Made by a program: the position numbers and the translations under genes. A DNA stretch of 64,000 nt from positions 372,001-436,000 of the forward strand of contig NZ_MINN01000096.1 in assembly GCF_001877785.1 (NCBI RefSeq), read 5' to 3'. Below, piece after piece: positions 44,672-53,128 of the stretch (positions are counted from its first letter, which is position 1; every line of letters starts with the position of its first letter). The notes under the pieces are model-generated. The model had not been told where the DNA came from. It was given only the letters and a program-made list of their open reading frames with translations, and searched no databases. This DNA is from Rossellomorea aquimaris (GTDB lineage Bacteria; Bacillota; Bacilli; Bacillales; Bacillaceae_B).

Positions 44672-45994
44672 CTAAATGCCTAATCCCAAACTGAATAAGA
44701 TGATGGCGATGGCAAGACCGAGCAGCGGCACAATGACCGTCACAGCCCCGACAGCTCCATACGCTTCCCCGTGCGATTCATTACAAATCGAGCGGATGGT
44801 GGTCACGACGTAACCGTTATGAGGCAGGGAGTCAAGGGCACCCGATGATATCGCGACAACCCTGTGCAGTGCTTCCGTATTCACACCCATATCCATATAA
44901 TGAGGTGCGATCAGCGGAAGTGCGATTGCCTGGCCGCCCGATGCCGAACCTGTCATACCTGCTATGACACTGACCGCGATGGCCCCGCCGATCAGTGGGG
45001 ATCCCGGAATATTAGTCATGACTTCAACCGCTGTTCCGAACGCCGGCACTGCTTTTGCAACACCGCCAAATCCAACGACTGCAGCGGTATTTCCGATTGC
45101 GATTAAAGCTCCGATCGTCCCTTCAGATACTGCAGGCCAGAAACCTTTGAAATACTTTCTGTTCAGAAGATACGTAGAGATGACCCCTCCGAGCAAGGCA
45201 ATGATCAAAGCAGACTGTTTCATCGAATCGTGGAATATGAATGCCAGGATTAAAACAATCAGAAGCGGGATCAAGCCCATCAACGGATTCGGCAGCGGCC
45301 GCCCTTCATCGATGACTGGATCTTCTTCGCGGGATTGAAATCTCTCCCCTTTATTGATCGCTTTCTTGATCATGCGTTTTAACCACCAGTAACCGAAGAC
45401 TGCCATGAAGACAGCTACGATTAAGCTGACTTCCCAGCCCGCATAGGGTGTCGTATTCAGGTAATCGATCGGAATCCAGTTCTGGATTTCAGGAGAACCC
45501 GCCGAAGTCATCGTGAATGTGACCGACCCGAGTGCAAGTGCTGCCGGGATGAACCTGCGGGGCAGGTCCGCCTGTTTGAACAGACTTAAAGCCATCGGAT
45601 AGACAGAGAATGCCACGACGAATAAACTTACTCCTCCGTATGTCAAAATCGCACACGCCGCCACGATCGCCAACACGGCATATTTCATCCCAAGCTTCTC
45701 GACAACGAATCGCGATACACTGTCCGCCGCACCGCTGTCTTCCATCACTTTCCCGAAGATGGCGCCGAGCAAGAACATTAAATACCATGCGGCAACGAAG
45801 CTCGTAAATCCGGACATATAATTCGTGACGAGATCCGCTTCCCCTTCTGCAGCCAGCTGCGGGAACAGCGGCATACCGCTTAAAACTGCAACGAATAATG
45901 CAGAGATAGGCCCTACGATCAGGATGTTCATTCCCCGCATCGTTAAAAAGATTAATAATATGAGTCCTCCTATGAGTCCAATCATACTCAACAT
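44672..45994 (-). CDS. GntP-family permease, probably for 3-hydroxybutyrate
   Basis: Polytopic transporter of 440 residues with about 12-14 hydrophobic helices. The GntP-family pattern is visible in MSGFTSFVAAWYLMFLLGAI, AILTYGGVSLFVVAFSVYP and GMTGSASGGQAIALPLIAPH. Substrate is inferred from co-transcription with the dehydrogenase; related GntP proteins carry gluconate or other hydroxy acids. The start at 45994 follows AAGGGGG; the upstream in-frame ATG at 46015 overlaps that site. A sigma-54 promoter lies about 110 bases upstream. Confidence 0.85.
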   Translation of the reverse strand: MLSMIGLIGGLILLIFLTMRGMNILIVGPISALFVAVLSGMPLFPQLAAEGEADLVTNYMSGFTSFVAAWYLMFLLGAIFGKVMEDSGAADSVSRFVVEKLGMKYAVLAIVAACAILTYGGVSLFVVAFSVYPMALSLFKQADLPRRFIPAALALGSVTFTMTSAGSPEIQNWIPIDYLNTTPYAGWEVSLIVAVFMAVFGYWWLKRMIKKAINKGERFQSREEDPVIDEGRPLPNPLMGLIPLLIVLILAFIFHDSMKQSALIIALLGGVISTYLLNRKYFKGFWPAVSEGTIGALIAIGNTAAVVGFGGVAKAVPAFGTAVEVMTNIPGSPLIGGAIAVSVIAGMTGSASGGQAIALPLIAPHYMDMGVNTEALHRVVAISSGALDSLPHNGYVVTTIRSICNESHGEAYGAVGAVTVIVPLLGLAIAIILFSLGLGI

Positions 45995-46104
45995 CTTGAT
46001 TTCCCCCTTTTTCAATAGAAGTTTCTCTCCCGCTCCCTTTGCAATCGTTTACATTTTATTGATTGCTCATGTACGCTCCTTTCGAAAACCGTACACTTAT
46101 TAAC

Positions 46105-46122
46105 ATGCAATAATTGTGCCAA
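46105..46122 (-). promoter_or_regulatory. Sigma-54 (-24/-12) promoter of the permease-dehydrogenase operon
   Basis: On the minus strand TTGGCAC (46122-46116), five bases, then TTGCA (46110-46106), a full match to TGGCAC-N5-TTGCW. It lies between the permease gene and the gene for a sigma-54 activator. Confidence 0.88.
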
Positions 46123-46161
46123 CTTTCAGACTAATAGAAATCAATAAATCTTCTGTATTGC

Positions 46162-46266
46162 AGTCCGGAAGTTCGGACTCAATCCAAAAAATTCACAAGA
46201 TGTACACAAACTTGCGCAGAAAACAAATAGTCCGGAAATCCGGACTATTTTCCGGCTTTCCGGACT
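46162..46266. promoter_or_regulatory. Upstream activator sites for the sigma-54 regulator
   Basis: Two perfect 18-bp palindromes AGTCCG-N6-CGGACT at 46162-46179 and 46229-46246, and a degenerate third (TTTCCG-N6-CGGACT) at 46249-46266 that overlaps the regulator's stop codon. Their centres lie about 62, 129 and 149 bases upstream of the -12 box, normal for enhancer sites. Confidence 0.8.
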
Positions 46267-47629
46267 ATTCCAGCAGCCCGTATCTGTTCAATTTTTCATA
46301 CAATGTAGATTTGCTTATCCCAAGGGCTGCCGCCAGTTTTCGCTTATCATGATGAAATTTCTTCAAACTTTGCTGGAGCACACTTTTTTCAGTATCATCG
46401 AGGATTTCCTTTAATGTTTTGGCGTCCACATTATAAACAGTCCCGGTTTTCATGTATTCAGGCAGGGAGCTGAGTGAAATCTGGTGATCATTTGATAAAT
46501 ACGTGGAAGCATTGATCACGTTCTCCAATTCCCTTAAATTACCCGGCCAGCTGTAAGTAGTGAAAACATCCAATACATCCTTGTGGAAACCATGAATCCT
46601 TTTACCTGAGTTCTTCATCGACTTTTTCAAAAAAAATTCCGAAAGCACAGCGATGTCATCTTTTCTCTCCCTGAGAGGAGGGATGACGAATGGAACAACG
46701 TTGATCCGGTAATAGAGGTCGCTCCTGAATCTTTTTTCTTCCATCATTTTCTCAAGGGGCCTGTTTGTGGCTGCGATGATCCTCACGTCCACCTGGCGTA
46801 TGCGGGAGGACCCGACTGCCTCCACTTCTCCTTCCTGAAGCACCCTTAAAAGCTTCGCCTGCATATTGGGTGGCATATCCCCGATTTCATCCAGGAACAG
46901 CGTCCCTTTATGGGCAAGCTGGAACTTCCCTTTTTTCCCGCCTTTTTTGGCACCGGTGAAGGCGCCTTCCTCATACCCGAATAATTCCGACTCGAGTAGC
47001 TGTTCAGGAATGGCCGCACAGTTTACCTTGATGAAAGGCTGGCCGCTCCTCTCACTCAATTGATGGATGCTGTGTGCAAATAATTCCTTTCCGGTCCCGC
47101 TTTCTCCCCTGATGAGAATTGAAATATCACTGGGCGCAATCATTTGTACTTTATCCTTCAATTCTTTTATTACTTCTGAATCTCCGATGATATCATTTAA
47201 GCTGTATTTCACTCCTGAATTAATATCCTGGATGTAGCTTTGAATTTTTGACATCATATTTTTCACATGTGAACTCATCTGCATCCATTCGCTCGTGTCA
47301 CGGAAAATGACGCTGCCGAACGCCCCGATCACTTCCCCGTCCACAACGATCGGGATCCGGTTTGCGATCATATAATTCCCTTTTATATACTGAAGGTCGG
47401 CGACTTCTTCTTTACCGCTCTCCACGACCATATGCATCCTGGTGTTCTCTATCACATTGGTCACGTGGGCACCTATCGCTTTTTCCCTGTCCACTTCAAG
47501 AAATTCGCAATAATTTTCGTTAATGTAAATGATGTTCCCGTCTTTATCGACTACAACCAGCCATTCAAAGGCATTCTCCAGCATGATTTCAATCATCTCT
47601 GCAGAAACTTTCTTCAACAGACTGCTCAT
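46265..47629 (-). CDS. Sigma-54-dependent transcriptional activator with PAS sensor
   Basis: Enhancer-binding protein of 454 residues. N-terminal PAS domain about residues 10-115 (ENAFEWLVVVDKDGNIIYIN). Central AAA+ domain about 145-375 with Walker A RGESGTGKELFAHSIH, the sigma-54-contacting GAFTGA loop and Walker B GTLFLDEIGDM. C-terminal Fis-type helix-turn-helix (DKRKLAAALGISKSTLYEKL). It is encoded directly upstream of, and same strand as, the permease-dehydrogenase operon, whose control region holds palindromic sites and a sigma-54 promoter, so it almost certainly activates it. The PAS ligand is unknown. Confidence 0.93.
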   Translation of the reverse strand: MSSLLKKVSAEMIEIMLENAFEWLVVVDKDGNIIYINENYCEFLEVDREKAIGAHVTNVIENTRMHMVVESGKEEVADLQYIKGNYMIANRIPIVVDGEVIGAFGSVIFRDTSEWMQMSSHVKNMMSKIQSYIQDINSGVKYSLNDIIGDSEVIKELKDKVQMIAPSDISILIRGESGTGKELFAHSIHQLSERSGQPFIKVNCAAIPEQLLESELFGYEEGAFTGAKKGGKKGKFQLAHKGTLFLDEIGDMPPNMQAKLLRVLQEGEVEAVGSSRIRQVDVRIIAATNRPLEKMMEEKRFRSDLYYRINVVPFVIPPLRERKDDIAVLSEFFLKKSMKNSGKRIHGFHKDVLDVFTTYSWPGNLRELENVINASTYLSNDHQISLSSLPEYMKTGTVYNVDAKTLKEILDDTEKSVLQQSLKKFHHDKRKLAAALGISKSTLYEKLNRYGLLE

Positions 47630-47819
47630 CCCATTCCCCTTCTCTCTTGCTGTTTGATTTGCTGCAGCAAATAGTCTCTTTTTTCAAAATAATCCTTCTA
47701 TTATAGTAGCATACTGATTGAACTCAGAGGGTACTTCCATAAAATTACAAGTCTTAAGAATGGGTTTATGGTAAGGGATTACAGGGAACCTTTGTTAATA
47801 CATACAAGGAGCTGATGGA

Positions 47820-48335
47820 ATGGAAATTGACCGTTTAAAAATCTATTATCTTGAAGATGATGGAAACATCCCGAACAACCCGGACCTGCCTGTTCTCATC
47901 TACCGCAATGCTGTTGAAGATACAGCGGGGATGGAAGATATCTTTCATGATAATCAATGGATGAACAGCTGGATAAACGGCATCCATGACTATCATCATT
48001 ATCACAGCAATACACATGAAGTATTGGGCGTCATTTCAGGAAATGCATCCGTCAAACTCGGCGGTGAGAAAGGGGTGGAACTGACGATATCGAAAGGGGA
48101 TGTCATCATTCTTCCTGCAGGTACCGGCCATAAAATGATCTCCTCAAGTTCGGACTTCAAAGTAGCCGGTGCCTACCCAGGCGGTGCGGATTACAATATG
48201 TATGAGGGCTCTTTAAAAGACCGCCCCCAGGTTCTCATCGATATCAAAAATGCGCCCTTGCCTGAGCTCGATCCCGTATACGGGGACGGTGGTCCTGTCA
48301 ATAAATACTGGCTCAGGAGCAGGAGCAAAGCTTAA
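47820..48335 (+). CDS. Cupin-domain protein (YjlB-like)
   Basis: A 171-residue protein with a single cupin barrel. Metal-binding residues are in HYHSNTHEVLGVISGNASVK and GDVIILPAGTGHKM, the two cupin motifs. C-terminal PELDPVYGDGGPVNKYW is typical of the YjlB-type subgroup. The reaction is unknown. AAGGAGCTGATGGA precedes the ATG. It is divergent from the sigma-54 regulator, whose start is 190 bp away, so a shared control region is possible. Confidence 0.83.
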   Translation: MEIDRLKIYYLEDDGNIPNNPDLPVLIYRNAVEDTAGMEDIFHDNQWMNSWINGIHDYHHYHSNTHEVLGVISGNASVKLGGEKGVELTISKGDVIILPAGTGHKMISSSSDFKVAGAYPGGADYNMYEGSLKDRPQVLIDIKNAPLPELDPVYGDGGPVNKYWLRSRSKA

Positions 48336-48406
48336 ATCAAAGTAACCATTTTTTTCTATTCAAAAAGACAGTTGTGTTTGTCTTCATTCCGTGTTATTCT
48401 ATACAA

Positions 48407-48530
48407 GCGATGAGCTGAATTGTGTAAGTCGGTGATCACGCCTAACGGCAGCGAACTATGTGGAGTTTGGATCATCCGCCTCAATTTTTTGCAAGTGGGC
48501 TTCCATAGGAAATGGGAGCCCTTTTTATTT
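48407..48530 (+). ncRNA. Candidate structured small RNA with own promoter and terminator
   Basis: A -35/-10 pair precedes it (TTGTGT 48372-48377, 17 bases, TATTCT 48395-48400). The predicted fold is a three-way junction: outer stem AATTG (48418-48422) / CAATT (48482-48486) and CGGTGATC (48430-48437) / GATCATCCG (48470-48478), enclosing hairpins GCC-TAAC-GGC (48440-48449) and AACT/AGTT (48454-48467). A ten-pair terminator follows (48497-48521, T5). No open frame of note lies within or just downstream. I do not recognise the family. Confidence 0.5.
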
Positions 48531-48602
48531 AGAAAAGCGGAGGCGGCTTGCCCAGAGGCGACAAGCATAAGGCGAGCAAGCCGGATTCATAACAAGGTTG
48601 GA
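48531..48602. repeat. Truncated hairpin repeat (family B)
   Basis: AGAAAAGCGGAGGCGGCTTG...GACAAGCATAAGGCGAG matches the left half of the family B hairpin; the right half is missing. It starts right at the end of the RNA candidate's terminator. Confidence 0.65.
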
Positions 48603-48636
48603 TTTCGAATACAAAAACTAAATAAACACACAAATT

Positions 48637-48675
48637 AGCAGTCCTATTCGTAACTGAATGAGACTGCTTTTTTTA
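48637..48675 (+). terminator. Hairpin with T-run
   Basis: AGCAGTC / GACTGCT stem followed by TTTTTTT; no obvious gene of its own, possibly a second stop for read-through from the RNA candidate. Confidence 0.55.
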
Positions 48676-49205
48676 AAACGTTTTTTCATCCTTCATCGTG
48701 AGTAACCTTTTATTGTTTTAATAAGGGGAGTTTTTTCCGTTATCCTGAAGAATAGGGCTGGATTCGGGGGATATAAGGGAGATTTTTTCCGTTAAGGGAA
48801 GGTAAAATGGTCCATTTTCATGCAGTTGGAGTAAATAGGGGGAATGTTTCCCTCTATTTACTCCATATATCGTTCTAATTCTTGATTAAGTGAAATTCCT
48901 CCCTTTATTTTGGCAGTTTACTTTATGAAAAATAATTATAATATTTTTGGAGGTCGCTAACCAGTGCTTATCTTAGTATAAAAATTTCTCTATTTTGATT
49001 TTCTTGCCAAATTGCTTCTTGATTTTGGTGCGAATGACTATACGAAAAGCAATGTTTATTCATATCTTGTACTTCAAAACAAAAACAGAACCCGTCATTC
49101 CATAATCCAACTGCTTTTTTATATTTTCGCTTCTTTTTTGAATTTGAATATGAATGAGTTCCATTATTATTTTTGTACTCAACGGCAGAGAAAATAAAAA
49201 TAAAA
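48676..49205. other. AT-rich intergenic stretch with short repeats and a possible decayed frame
   Basis: TTTTTTCCGTTA occurs twice (48731-48742 and 48783-48794) next to AAGGGGAG-type words. On the minus strand 48968 to about 49190 an open frame of some 70 codons ends in TAA but lacks a start codon; it may be gene remains. No other gene is supported. Confidence 0.35.
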
Positions 49206-49685
49206 TTATACCTGTTTTTTATCCAGGAAATTTATTAATGGCTTTTGAAGTACTTCCACAATAGCTGCGAGGATAAATGTTGCAAAAATACCTATCAAAC
49301 TTATCAATATAGGTCCTGCTGCATCATCTCCTGTGATTATAGAAATCACCTTTAAGCTTATTATCATTAATACAATGAAGGAAATAACTGTAAAAGCACA
49401 TTTTTTTATAACCTTTAAAGATTTAAGAGATAACTCGGAGAAAGCTTTGTTCCTTTCGATATAGGTTAGTAGTTTATATACTTGATACAGCGCAAAAGAA
49501 AATGTAATACAAATTCCATACGCACATACTAAAAGGGGATATATCGAGTAATCCCCACCAGGATGTGCTTCTGCGTCTTTAATGGTTAAAACAGGCATCC
49601 AATAAATACACAAAGTAAACACTGCAATTCCGATTAAGAAAATAATGACCTTTAAGAAAGTGGTGGAACCTCGTTTAACAATCAT
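49206..49685 (-). CDS. DUF2975-like membrane protein
   Basis: A 159-residue protein with four predicted membrane helices (LKVIIFLIGIAVFTLCIYW, YPLLVCAYGICITFSFALYQ, AFTVISFIVLMIISLKVIS, ILISLIGIFATFILAAIVEV), the DUF2975 layout. Such genes usually precede a small XRE-type regulator; none is seen downstream here, where the DNA looks decayed. AAAGGGAG precedes the ATG. The gene and its flanks are distinctly more AT-rich than their neighbours, suggesting later acquisition. Palindromic TTATTG/CAATAA sites lie upstream. Confidence 0.72.
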   Translation of the reverse strand: MIVKRGSTTFLKVIIFLIGIAVFTLCIYWMPVLTIKDAEAHPGGDYSIYPLLVCAYGICITFSFALYQVYKLLTYIERNKAFSELSLKSLKVIKKCAFTVISFIVLMIISLKVISIITGDDAAGPILISLIGIFATFILAAIVEVLQKPLINFLDKKQV

Positions 49686-49732
49686 TTAAAACATCTCCCT
49701 TTATTAATGACACTATGATTTTAATATATTTT

Positions 49733-49749
49733 TTATTGTTTTACAATAA
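49733..49749. promoter_or_regulatory. Palindromic operator-like site upstream of the DUF2975 gene
   Basis: TTATTG-TTTTA-CAATAA, a perfect six-base inverted repeat with five-base spacer, followed within 30 bases by further TATTG half-sites, as expected for a small XRE regulator's operator. Confidence 0.5.
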
Positions 49750-49910
49750 ATAAGTATTGTTTTTTATTAAATTATTATTGTTTATTTGATTATTTTTCAT
49801 TGTGAGCAAAAAACATTTCTCATTATAATGAAGTGTTCAATTCACGCCAATTTCAGCACTATAATTAACAGCTCCGCATAAACTTATGCAGTCATACCAG
49901 TTAGGTTGAA

Positions 49911-49946
49911 CAAAAAGAGACACAATTCTTATATGAATTATGTCTC
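49911..49946 (-). terminator. Intrinsic terminator after yttB
   Basis: GAGACA-AATTC / GAATT-TGTCTC stem; T5 on the minus strand. Confidence 0.8.
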
Positions 49947-50012
49947 CGATTATGTTGTTTATTTGTTATTTTGATTTCTAAAACCGAACCCGTTAGAAAA
50001 ATTCACCGGCTT

Positions 50013-51200
50013 TTATTGTACAGGCAATGACACAGGGGCTTCCTTTTTCAATGGACGATCATACAGACTCGACAGGGCCAAAGCGGCGAAAAAGAAACCG
50101 ATCAGTGACACGAATAAAACCTGCATGCTGAACAAATCAACCAACAACCCTCCAAGAAACGGGCCGATCATTCTCCCGCCAGTCGCCGTACTGTTTACAA
50201 TCCCTTGATAAAAACCCTCACGCCCTTTTGGCGCAAGTGAATTGGCAATCGTAGGAACGGCAGGCCATATCAGCATCTCACCCACAGTCAAAATGATCAT
50301 GGAGATCGCAAACCATTCAAATGTATCCGAAACAGAAGCGCCCCCGAAGGAAACCATGAATATGATGGTCCCTATCATGATCTGCAGCTTCAAATTATCT
50401 TCAAAACGCTTGATCGCTTTTGATAAAAGAGGCTGAGCAAGTACAATCAATGCCCCGTTGATCGTCCAAAGCAGGCTGTACTGTTTCAGGCTGATATTGA
50501 TTTCCTGCGTATACGTGGCGATTGTCGACTGCCACTGGACATAACCGACCCAGCATAACAAATAAGCTGCACAAATGATCAGAAGCGCAGTAAGCTTTGA
50601 CTTGTTCCCGATCACCTTTCTCTCGTTCAGAACAGATGTCTGCCTCCCTGAACCGGCCGAGATGTCACGGTAGCCGAAAAGGGCGATCAAGAAAAATAGA
50701 ATATACATAAGTAAATTCGCAAGGAATATATAACTGAATGAAAAAGATGCGACAAGGCCGCCTAAAGCTGCACCGACTGCAACCCCGATGTTTTGTGCCA
50801 CATATACGGAATTGAAGGCCTTCCTCCCGCCTTCAGGCCAAACCGAACCGGCCATTGCATACATGGAGGGAAACACAATCCCCGACCCCAAACCGACTGC
50901 AGTCAAAAATATTACATAATATGGCCACCCCTGCCAAATATTCATTCCTGCAAGGGCTGCCAGCGTAATGCTGATCCCAAGCAGTATGGAGCGATAGCCC
51001 CCCAATTTATCAAACAGGCTTCCGCCTATCAAATTTCCGATGACACTTGCTCCAGCATTGACCATCAGCACAAGACCTGCAACAGATAAAGATTTTCCAA
51101 GATGGTCATGCAGATAGATCGTATTGAGCGGCCATAAGAAGGAAGAACCTGTTACATTCACCATCATCCCGATGACAAGCAACCATAGTGATCTAGGCAT
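50013..51200 (-). CDS. yttB: MFS transporter YttB
   Basis: Major-facilitator exporter of 395 residues with 12 predicted helices. The family A-loop motif is GGSLFDKLGGYRSILLG between helices 2 and 3, and NSLAPKGREGFYQG appears in the second half. Substrate unknown; relatives are annotated as drug-efflux pumps. The position next to leuS and ytzC agrees with B. subtilis yttB. ATG at 51200 follows AAAGGGAAG. Confidence 0.85.
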   Translation of the reverse strand: MPRSLWLLVIGMMVNVTGSSFLWPLNTIYLHDHLGKSLSVAGLVLMVNAGASVIGNLIGGSLFDKLGGYRSILLGISITLAALAGMNIWQGWPYYVIFLTAVGLGSGIVFPSMYAMAGSVWPEGGRKAFNSVYVAQNIGVAVGAALGGLVASFSFSYIFLANLLMYILFFLIALFGYRDISAGSGRQTSVLNERKVIGNKSKLTALLIICAAYLLCWVGYVQWQSTIATYTQEINISLKQYSLLWTINGALIVLAQPLLSKAIKRFEDNLKLQIMIGTIIFMVSFGGASVSDTFEWFAISMIILTVGEMLIWPAVPTIANSLAPKGREGFYQGIVNSTATGGRMIGPFLGGLLVDLFSMQVLFVSLIGFFFAALALSSLYDRPLKKEAPVSLPVQ

Positions 51201-51346
51201 TTTCTTCTTCCCTTTCTACCATTTATTTCGAGTCCCAAAAGAATTTTACTCCTTTTGACCTGACGGGGCAAGAATTATTTTTTCTGTGCTTTTTCTGACC
51301 TTCAATCGTTGTCATGGCGGGACAAAGAACGGGATGATTCGAGATT

Positions 51347-51465
51347 GAGCCTGGCTCAAATAAGGGGAATTGAGCCTGGCTCAAATGAGATGGATTGTAC
51401 CCCGTTCGACCGGCCGGATTTGCCCCTGGCCCAGGAACCTCCGATTTGATCCAGGGTCCCCCTCC
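51347..51465. repeat. Diverged 25-bp-period array (GAGCCTGGCTCAAAT word)
   Basis: GAGCCTGGCTCAAAT occurs at 51347 and 51372; related but degraded units follow at about 51397, 51422 and 51449. The word and period match the array at 40296. It lies in the 51201-51518 gap, which otherwise holds only a terminator. Confidence 0.7.
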
Positions 51466-51483
51466 CACAAAACGCCAAATAAT

Positions 51484-51515
51484 AAAACCAGGCGCCATTT
51501 GAGCACCTGGTTTGT
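51484..51515 (-). terminator. Intrinsic terminator after the 54-residue gene
   Basis: On the minus strand ACCAGGTGC / GCGCCTGGT stem followed by TTTTATT. Confidence 0.78.
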
Positions 51516-51518
51516 GGA

Positions 51519-51683
51519 TCATTTTCCGTTATTCTGTTTGGATTTGACCGGCTGGCCCTGTTTTTCATAACGTTTTTTTGCCGTTTTCACAGGGTTCTGT
51601 TCTGAACCGAATTCAGTATTGAGGTTACGGAAATCGCTTCTTGTTTTTTGCTCCGGATTATTTTGCTTAGAACGTTTTTTCAA
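51519..51683 (-). CDS. Small basic protein coupled to ytzC
   Basis: A 54-residue, highly hydrophilic protein: MKKRSKQNNPEQKTRSDFRN at the start and QGQPVKSKQNNGK at the end, no hydrophobic core. The layout resembles small basic spore-core or cytosolic proteins, but I cannot place it in a named family. TTG at 51683 overlaps the ytzC stop (TTGA) and follows GGGAGG nine bases upstream, so translation is coupled. A terminator follows directly. Confidence 0.7.
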   Translation of the reverse strand: MKKRSKQNNPEQKTRSDFRNLNTEFGSEQNPVKTAKKRYEKQGQPVKSKQNNGK

Positions 51684-51973
51684 TGTAGTTTTCCTCCCAC
51701 CACAGTCGGATCATGTTCTAATAAAATCATCTCATTTTGAAGGTTCTGCAGCTGAAGCCTCATCCTGTGCAGCTGTTCACGCTGCTGGGAATTCGCGCTG
51801 TGCGCCAGGTCAGACACATCGTTGACCGCTTCTTCAATCTGCTGCATCGCTTTCGTGTATTCCTGATCGTGATAGTGCTCCTGCTCCATGCCGGATTTAT
51901 ACTGTTCTTGAGCGTAACGAATGGCATCTTCACATTTCTGAATACAGTCTTCAATGGATTTTCTCGTTGCCAT
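51680..51973 (-). CDS. ytzC: YtzC, DUF2524 family protein
   Basis: A 97-residue, mostly helical soluble protein of the DUF2524 family, unknown function. Recognisable segments are RKSIEDCIQKCEDAIRYAQE and EEAVNDVSDLAHSANSQQRE. ATG at 51973 follows AGGAGGT by seven bases; an in-frame start 14 codons earlier is rejected for want of a site. It is the first of a two-gene unit with the 54-residue protein and divergent from ytqA. Confidence 0.85.
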   Translation of the reverse strand: MATRKSIEDCIQKCEDAIRYAQEQYKSGMEQEHYHDQEYTKAMQQIEEAVNDVSDLAHSANSQQREQLHRMRLQLQNLQNEMILLEHDPTVVGGKLH

Positions 51974-52174
51974 GTCGACTACCTCCTGCATTTTAATGTG
52001 TAAAGAAGAGTGCATGCTCTCCTTCTACATTAGTTTTAACCTCAGGACCGCATTCAGAAGTGGTAATCTTCACCTATTTCATGACATCGGATACATTCGC
52101 AGGCACATTCATGTTAAAATCTTTTTGATAAGGGTCACATACATAACAGTAGAAATTAGGAGGTGTTTGTCATT

Positions 52175-53128
52175 ATGACAAACCCGTTTCCATACGCGGC
52201 CGATAACAAGCGGTATCATACATGGAATTACCATCTGCGTAATCATTTTGGCTATAAAGTCTTTAAAGTCGCACTCGATGGCGGTTTTGACTGCCCGAAC
52301 CGCGACGGAACAGTCGCCCACGGCGGATGCACCTTTTGCAGTGCAGCAGGATCCGGCGATTTTGCAGGGGACCGTGTCGATCCCCTTGAAAAACAATTCA
52401 ATGACATTAAAGAGAAAATGCATACTAAATGGAAAGACGGCAAATACATGGCCTATTTCCAGGCGTTCACAAATACGCATGCACCTGTAGAGGTTCTCAG
52501 GGAGAAGTACGAGTCTGTTTTAAACCAGGAAGGCGTCGTCGGGATATCCATTGCCACGCGTCCCGATTGTCTGCCCCATGATGTGATCGAGTATCTTGCA
52601 GAGCTTAATAAACGGACTTATCTCTGGGTTGAACTTGGACTCCAGACCGTACATGAAAAGACGGCAGACCTGATCAATCGCGCCCACGATTATCAATGCT
52701 ATGTCGAGGGAGTGAAAAAGCTCAGAAAACACGGGATCCGCGTCTGTTCCCATATCATTAACGGCCTGCCTCAGGAAAATACGGAAATGATGATGGAAAC
52801 GGCCCGTGAAGTGGCAAAACTCGATGTTCAAGGTATCAAGATCCATCTTCTTCATTTACTTAAGGGAACACCCATGGTCAAGCAGTATGAAAAAGGGCTG
52901 CTCGAATTCATGGACTTTGACCAATACGTGAAGCTTGTCTGCGACCAGCTTGAAATCCTGCCTCCTGAAATGATTGTCCACAGGATCACGGGTGACGGAC
53001 CGATTGAAATCATGGTGGGTCCGATGTGGAGCGTCAATAAGTGGAATGTGCTGAACGCAATCGACCGGGAATTGAAGGAACGAAACAGCTGGCAGGGAAA
53101 ATTTTATAATGTGGATGTGAAAACATGA
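52175..53128 (+). CDS. ytqA: Radical SAM protein YtqA (TIGR01212 family)
   Basis: A 317-residue radical SAM enzyme. The iron-sulphur cluster cysteines lie in FDCPNRDGTVAHGGCTFC near residue 40. GDFAGDRVDPLEKQF, GISIATRPDCLP and YLWVELGLQTVH are family markers. Co-occurrence with ytqB, now known as the tRNA wobble-uridine methyltransferase MnmM, implies a role in the same tRNA modification; recent work has linked YtqA homologues to it, though I state this from memory. ATG at 52175 follows GGAGGTG. The end overlaps ytqB by four bases. Confidence 0.88.
   Translation: MTNPFPYAADNKRYHTWNYHLRNHFGYKVFKVALDGGFDCPNRDGTVAHGGCTFCSAAGSGDFAGDRVDPLEKQFNDIKEKMHTKWKDGKYMAYFQAFTNTHAPVEVLREKYESVLNQEGVVGISIATRPDCLPHDVIEYLAELNKRTYLWVELGLQTVHEKTADLINRAHDYQCYVEGVKKLRKHGIRVCSHIINGLPQENTEMMMETAREVAKLDVQGIKIHLLHLLKGTPMVKQYEKGLLEFMDFDQYVKLVCDQLEILPPEMIVHRITGDGPIEIMVGPMWSVNKWNVLNAIDRELKERNSWQGKFYNVDVKT

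Noticed and set aside
46265-46640. Second sigma-54 promoter upstream of the activator gene or cupin gene
   Set aside because: No TGGCAC-N5-TTGCW match was found by eye on either strand near 47630-47820.
49012-49197. Plus-strand 61-codon frame
   Set aside because: AT-rich DNA, no ribosome site and no recognisable protein features.
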